Shown piece by piece: positions 6,675-10,056 of a stretch of 10,056 bases of DNA. This stretch comes from Sulfurimonas sp. (GTDB taxonomy: Bacteria > Campylobacterota > Campylobacteria > Campylobacterales > Sulfurimonadaceae): assembly GCA_002733945.2 (NCBI GenBank), contig NVXO02000003.1:211112-221167 (forward strand), in the 5' to 3' direction. Each line of letters starts with the position of its first letter. The first letter of the stretch is position 1. The notes under the pieces were generated by a model, which worked only from the letters and a program-made list of their open reading frames with translations, searched no databases and was not told where the DNA came from. Made by a program: the position numbers and the translations under genes.

Positions 6675-7475
6675 ATGAATATTGTATTGTGTAATAACCT
6701 CATTCTTATCACGACGGATTTTGCAACGTTAAATACTCCATGGATGAACGAATTTTTAAATCATCACTCACGTGGAATGCTCTTTTTACCCAAGGCGGTA
6801 CTTGTTTTTCGTAATGAAACTCTTACTGAGGTTAGAGAAGAATTTATTCAGCAACTTAGCGAGCATCATGCAAAAATGCATGACTTTAATCATGAGTTTT
6901 TTCTCAAAAGTATGTTGAAATATGGAACGCAACCTATAAAAATTGAGTTAGAAAAACTGCAAGATCCAGAAATCATAAAAGTAAATCTTTATGCTTACGA
7001 CAAAAATACAGTGCTACTTTCATTAAAAACACCAAATTCATGGGTCCTTAACTATATGCGTTCACAGTTAGAAGTTTATGTAGAGAGAGGAACAGATCTC
7101 TCACTTGTAATAGATGTCTCAGACTTTAAAGCAAAAGCAAGGCTCGAGAGAGCACTTAATAAACGCCATATTCTTCATTATGAGATACAGTACACTTATG
7201 ATAATCACTTTATGTCTAAACTCTATAGTGATTTTGCTAATTTTAGCTTTGGTGATTTATGTAATAAGGAAGAGGATGAAAACACACTTTTTTATACAGT
7301 ACTAGAATGTCCAGTAGGTGCGAGTCAAGATGCACTGAAAAAGTCATATAAGAAACTGACGAAAGTGTACCATCCTGATAAGGTAATCCATGAAGCACCT
7401 CATATGGTAAAACACTATACTCAAAAGTTTCAACTACTTCAAGAAGCATATACAGCACTTAAAGTTGTTAGTTAG
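6675..7475 (+). CDS. J-domain (DnaJ-like) protein with an unrecognised N-terminal region
   Basis: 266 residues from the ATG at 6675. The C-terminal ~60 residues (about 206-262) form a J-domain: FYTVLECPVGAS, then KKSYKKLTKVYHPDKV with the HPD motif at 233-235, then QLLQEAYTAL. J-domains stimulate the ATPase of DnaK-type Hsp70 chaperones. The Gly/Phe linker, zinc-finger and substrate domains of DnaJ are absent. The ~200 residues before it have no signal peptide or membrane segment and match no family I recognise; they probably supply the client specificity. An upstream ATG at 6648 would add nine residues, but it lies before the transcription start predicted from the sigma-54-type promoter and has no Shine-Dalgarno. 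The ATG at 6675 has AAAGG eight bases and AGGA three bases upstream. Sigma-54 control would suggest a motility-linked role, which is inference. The stop overlaps the convergent neighbour by four bases. Confidence 0.85.
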   Translation: MNIVLCNNLILITTDFATLNTPWMNEFLNHHSRGMLFLPKAVLVFRNETLTEVREEFIQQLSEHHAKMHDFNHEFFLKSMLKYGTQPIKIELEKLQDPEIIKVNLYAYDKNTVLLSLKTPNSWVLNYMRSQLEVYVERGTDLSLVIDVSDFKAKARLERALNKRHILHYEIQYTYDNHFMSKLYSDFANFSFGDLCNKEEDENTLFYTVLECPVGASQDALKKSYKKLTKVYHPDKVIHEAPHMVKHYTQKFQLLQEAYTALKVVS

Positions 7476-8410
7476 ATAAAGTTTTCAATGAGTTCATCTT
7501 TTGAACCACTTTTGAGTAAAGCTTTAAAATCTTCAGAACTGTAAAGTACAAGAGCACTACTCTTTAGTTGCTCTAGCTCTTTGCTAAAACCTCGTTTAGC
7601 AAAGAGAATAATTTGTGTAGGTTCTATGTTTAGTTTGACACATTTTTCATTTAGTTTATGTAACTCTTTTTTATTGATAAAGTGATTTGTCCATTTACAT
7701 TCGCTTACATATATATTTTCATCATTTGTAAGGGTTAATATATCTATCTCTAAGTTTGCATCCCAGTAACTTCCTGAGCTAATAATCTGTGCATCCCTTA
7801 GGTTATAGTTAAGTAAAACCTCACTTAACTCTTCAAAAATTAAACTTGTGTAACTATTTAAATGCTGTTCTATGTTTGAGTGTAAGACTTCATAGTTTTT
7901 CTTTTTGATATTTGCTATCTGTGGGGTGATAAAATAAAACCAAAACCTAACAAATGGATGGGAAAAAAGTACCTTGTGAGAGATTCTATGCCTTGCATCA
8001 CGGCGTTTTAGTTTTGCACTTGGATTTATCTCTCTTGGGTGGCGTTCTCTAGAGTACTCCATCTGAATAAGTCCTACCTCTTGAAGGTAGTTGAGTGCTC
8101 CTCCTCCATTTCCATTATTTAGTCCAGCTCGTCTAAATGCAGAGAAGATTCTCCTATCTCCAGTTGCTAGCGCTTGAAGTAGTCGTTTATGAGTAGGTTC
8201 TGTATCTATTAACTCTTCTATTTTTGCATTTAAAATATCAAAATTTTCTATGATTAACTCTTGTATTAACTCTTTGATGGGTTTAGAAGTATCTATATCC
8301 CATCCTAAACCACCAAAAACGGAGAAGTAGGAGATTTGAGTCTCCATATCATTTGGGTAGTTGCGAAAATAAAAGGAGCGAAACTGCTCGAGTAGTTTAG
8401 AATTTGTCAT
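7472..8410 (-). CDS. Stand-alone DUF234 protein with PD-(D/E)XK nuclease-like domain
   Basis: 312 residues. A helical N-terminal part contains a winged-helix-like stretch (about 72-120; HKRLLQALATGDRR to VGLIQME). Next comes SHPFVRFWFYFITPQ (150-164), typical of DUF234, and then a C-terminal domain with EE at 193-194, EID (221-223) and SECKW (236-240). D223, E237 and K239 fit the PD-(D/E)XK nuclease core. DUF234 is best known as the C-terminal half of archaeal-type P-loop ATPases; here there is no Walker A motif and no ATPase relic upstream, so the gene seems to be a genuine short form. It lies 24 nt after dinB on the same strand, probably in one transcript. No good Shine-Dalgarno precedes the ATG. 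DNA binding or cleavage is inferred from the fold only. Confidence 0.8.
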   Translation of the reverse strand: MTNSKLLEQFRSFYFRNYPNDMETQISYFSVFGGLGWDIDTSKPIKELIQELIIENFDILNAKIEELIDTEPTHKRLLQALATGDRRIFSAFRRAGLNNGNGGGALNYLQEVGLIQMEYSRERHPREINPSAKLKRRDARHRISHKVLFSHPFVRFWFYFITPQIANIKKKNYEVLHSNIEQHLNSYTSLIFEELSEVLLNYNLRDAQIISSGSYWDANLEIDILTLTNDENIYVSECKWTNHFINKKELHKLNEKCVKLNIEPTQIILFAKRGFSKELEQLKSSALVLYSSEDFKALLKSGSKDELIENFI

Positions 8411-8434
8411 AGTAGATATTGTAGCATAGAATAA

Positions 8435-9739
8435 CTACATTTCACTGCCCCATTTTAATGTATCTATGCCATATCTCTCTCGTAAAATTTGTGTTTGTTC
8501 TGTGAGTTTTCTCATTTTTTGTTCATCTTCGAAGCCTATGAGTGAGAGCTCTTTTTTAGAATCCCGTGTAAAACTAGAACAATTAATACTGAGGTTTATA
8601 ATTTTGAGTCTTTTTTGCGAGTCTGCTTCATTAAAGAGCCTTAGACATAAGGAATCAAATTTCTTTTCAGTAAAGAGTTCTGCCATTGAGATATTTTTAT
8701 GAGATTTTTGATTCATTTCGTAACGAATGCCAAGATGAAATACTGTAGGTATAACATTTAATTTTAAGATAGCATATGCGAGATGTCGTGCAAGTATATG
8801 TACTCTGCGTATAAGCTCAACTCTATCATAAAGGGGGTCCATTGTCCGACTTATACCTATAGACTTCCTTCTATGTGTTGTTTTTATCGGTGCATCAATC
8901 TCACCATTTACACGTTTATAAAGGTCTTTGGCATAAGGTCCCCAAGATTCTAAAGTACCTCTGCGTTTACGGATGTCACCTAGAGTGTGAATTTGAGCAG
9001 AATGGAGTTTTTGTTTCATACTTTTTCCTATACCTGCAAAATCTCCAACAGCGATAGGATTTACAAAAGCATCAAAGTTGTATTTGTCTATGACCTTAGA
9101 GCCAAAAGGTTTGGCATAAGTAGTGGCAAGTTTTGCTATATATCTAGTAGGGGCTGCACCGATAGACACAGGGAGTTTTAAAATATGAAGTATCTCATGA
9201 CGCAAGGTATCAATAAACGCAGGGATATCTTTATCTTCTACCCAACCACTTAAATCTCCATAAAACTCATCTATGCTAGCCTGCTCAACCAAAGGTATTT
9301 TTGTACATAAAAACTCATGGAGTTCATGTGAGAGTTTCTGATAGAGTGACATGTTTGGTGCTTTTACAATGAGGTGAGGACAAAGCTGAAGTGCTTCACG
9401 GATAGTCATAGCTGTTTTAACACCAAAAGAGCGTGCTTCATACGAAGATGTTGTTAAAATTCCTCTTACTTTTCCATTTTCATCAGTAAAGGAAGCTATG
9501 TCACAGCCCAGGCTGCCTTCTCTTGCATTGCAATTCACCTTGTCATCTTCATATTTAGCATAAAATGTAGGAACAAAACTTCCACTGTTTTCAAAGTTTA
9601 CAGTCTGATTTTTTGCATCTTTGCTAAATATTTTTGTATCACTTCTCCCACCAATAGCCACTGCCTTATGCTCTAGCTCAGGCTCCGCTATACGAGCAGC
9701 ACTAACAAAAAAACAATCGATGTCAATATGTATTTTCAA
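8435..9739 (-). CDS. dinB: Y-family DNA polymerase (DinB/Pol IV type) with an insertion in the fingers region
   Basis: 434 residues, against about 350 in E. coli DinB. Translesion polymerase that copies damaged DNA. Catalytic residues are D6 (HIDIDCFF) with D157 and E158 (ASIDEFYGDLS); F11 is the likely steric gate. The SSYEARSFGVKTAM stretch (98-111) is the conserved fingers motif. The helix-hairpin-helix thumb includes FAGIGKS (234-240), and the little-finger domain spans about 290-400. Between AVAIGG (26-31) and RGIL (92-95), where E. coli has about five residues, there are about 60, with cysteines C70 and C79. KELSLIGF (396-403) stands where many homologues carry a QLSLF-like clamp-binding motif. 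The start is TTG at 9739-9737, with AGG eight bases upstream. I see no SOS-like operator, in keeping with the reported lack of LexA in the phylum. Confidence 0.9.
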   Translation of the reverse strand: MKIHIDIDCFFVSAARIAEPELEHKAVAIGGRSDTKIFSKDAKNQTVNFENSGSFVPTFYAKYEDDKVNCNAREGSLGCDIASFTDENGKVRGILTTSSYEARSFGVKTAMTIREALQLCPHLIVKAPNMSLYQKLSHELHEFLCTKIPLVEQASIDEFYGDLSGWVEDKDIPAFIDTLRHEILHILKLPVSIGAAPTRYIAKLATTYAKPFGSKVIDKYNFDAFVNPIAVGDFAGIGKSMKQKLHSAQIHTLGDIRKRRGTLESWGPYAKDLYKRVNGEIDAPIKTTHRRKSIGISRTMDPLYDRVELIRRVHILARHLAYAILKLNVIPTVFHLGIRYEMNQKSHKNISMAELFTEKKFDSLCLRLFNEADSQKRLKIINLSINCSSFTRDSKKELSLIGFEDEQKMRKLTEQTQILRERYGIDTLKWGSEM

Positions 9740-9796
9740 ATTATTTACCTAATATAAGAAGTTTAATTGTTACTAATAGTAGCAGATTAAAGAGTG

Positions 9797-9878
9797 GAGT
9801 GTGTAGAATATGACAATTTGCCAAATTCTTTTGTATAAATTAATGTAATTTTTTCTGTTTTTTATATTGAGTGTGTAG
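9797..9878. repeat. Direct and inverted short repeats in the dinB/oxidoreductase divergent region
   Basis: The 267-bp gap 9740-10006 holds no gene that I can see. GAGTGTGTAG occurs twice on the plus strand (9797-9806 and 9869-9878), 72 bp apart, about seven helical turns; in both copies ACA occurs at the same distance (bases 17-19). Between them is a near-perfect palindrome, AATTTG-C-CAAATT (9815-9827). Smaller ones lie nearby: TACTA-A-TAGTA (9771-9781) and AAAAAG-TT-CTTTTT (9889-9902). These could bind a regulator of either divergent gene. The GC content of the ten-base repeat stands out against its AT-rich surroundings. Confidence 0.35.
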
Positions 9879-9937
9879 TTTTGAACATAAAAAGTTCTTT
9901 TTTTACTCAATAAGTGGATATTTTAATTTAAATATAC

Positions 9938-9943
9938 TATAAT
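9938..9943 (+). promoter_or_regulatory. -10 box (TATAAT) of the terminal oxidoreductase gene
   Basis: A perfect TATAAT within a long AT-rich tract, with no clear -35 element. Transcription would start near 9950 and give a leader of about 57 nt ending with the Shine-Dalgarno AAAGGA at 9995-10000. Confidence 0.5.
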
Positions 9944-10006
9944 TTCGTAATTATATTATTAGAGTATGTCTTAGTATTTGCAGCTCTTAATTACAAAGGA
10001 AACAAC

Positions 10007-10056
10007 ATGATTCACGAAAATGGAAAAATAGTAGACATCGCAATTATTGGTGCAGG
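10007..10056 (+). CDS. N-terminus of a probable FAD/NAD(P)-dependent oxidoreductase (cut by window edge)
   Basis: Only 16 codons plus two bases are present: MIHENGKIVDIAIIGAG with the last codon incomplete. AAAGGA lies six bases before the ATG and a good promoter is upstream. The VDIAIIGAG stretch is a beta strand running into a glycine-rich loop, as at the start of the GxGxxG dinucleotide-binding fold of flavoproteins such as thioredoxin reductase-like enzymes. The ten residues before the strand suggest a relative of those proteins rather than a typical TrxB, whose strand begins closer to the N-terminus. The exact enzyme cannot be decided from this fragment. Confidence 0.6.
   Translation, partial: MIHENGKIVDIAIIGA

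Noticed and set aside
7472..8410. DUF234 gene as a broken remnant of an ATPase-DUF234 fusion.
   Set aside because: Only 24 nt separate it from dinB, with no Walker A remnant, and its own N-terminal helical and winged-helix-like part looks complete.
9740..9835. SOS (LexA) operator before dinB.
   Set aside because: No LexA-type palindrome could be found, and the phylum is reported to lack LexA. The small TACTAATAGTA palindrome does not resemble such an operator.
1..10056. CRISPR arrays, tRNA or rRNA genes, insertion sequences, prophage or defence modules.
   Set aside because: No regularly spaced repeats, cloverleaf-like segments, transposase or integrase motifs, or terminal inverted repeats were seen; the region reads as ordinary chromosome.

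Overview
The window reads as chromosome of an AT-rich member of the Campylobacterota, most like Sulfurimonas or a close relative. The reasons are: an ilvE gene followed by an SPFH/band 7 membrane protein (the same pair as Cj0269c/Cj0268c in Campylobacter jejuni, from memory); two DUF2393-type membrane proteins; tightly overlapping genes; perfect TATAAT -10 boxes in AT-rich tracts without clear -35 boxes; and a -24/-12 element of the TGGAAC-N6-TTGCT form that I associate with sigma-54 promoters in this phylum. Taxonomy is inferred from gene content only.

Layout. (1) Positions 1-287, minus strand: the first 95 residues of a membrane protein resembling fatty acid desaturases, cut by the window edge. 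(2) Positions 404-4178, plus strand: five close or overlapping genes, ilvE (branched-chain aminotransferase), an SPFH/prohibitin-like protein, hisIE (bifunctional histidine biosynthesis enzyme) and two tandem related DUF2393-type membrane proteins. (3) Positions 4183-6503, minus strand: purF and a TIGR01212/YhcC-type radical SAM protein, coupled by a TAATG overlap and tail to tail with the previous operon. (4) Positions 6675-7475, plus strand: a protein with a C-terminal J-domain, preceded by a good sigma-54-type promoter. (5) Positions 7472-9739, minus strand: a Y-family DNA polymerase (DinB/Pol IV type) with an unusual insertion, followed 24 nt later by a stand-alone DUF234 protein with a PD-(D/E)XK-like nuclease signature. 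(6) Positions 9740-10006: a divergent intergenic region with short repeats and a promoter, then the first 16 codons of a probable FAD/NAD(P)-dependent oxidoreductase running off the end.

Most of the content is core metabolism: isoleucine/valine/leucine, histidine and purine synthesis. I see no mobile element, CRISPR array, tRNA or rRNA, and no defence island. The parts that deserve a second look are the sigma-54-type promoter of the J-domain gene (which also moves its start codon), the inserted segment in the polymerase and its DUF234 neighbour, the pair of uncharacterised membrane paralogues, and the repeats in the two divergent intergenic regions. Three genes (positions 287, 6503 and 9739, all minus) start with TTG, each with a Shine-Dalgarno sequence.
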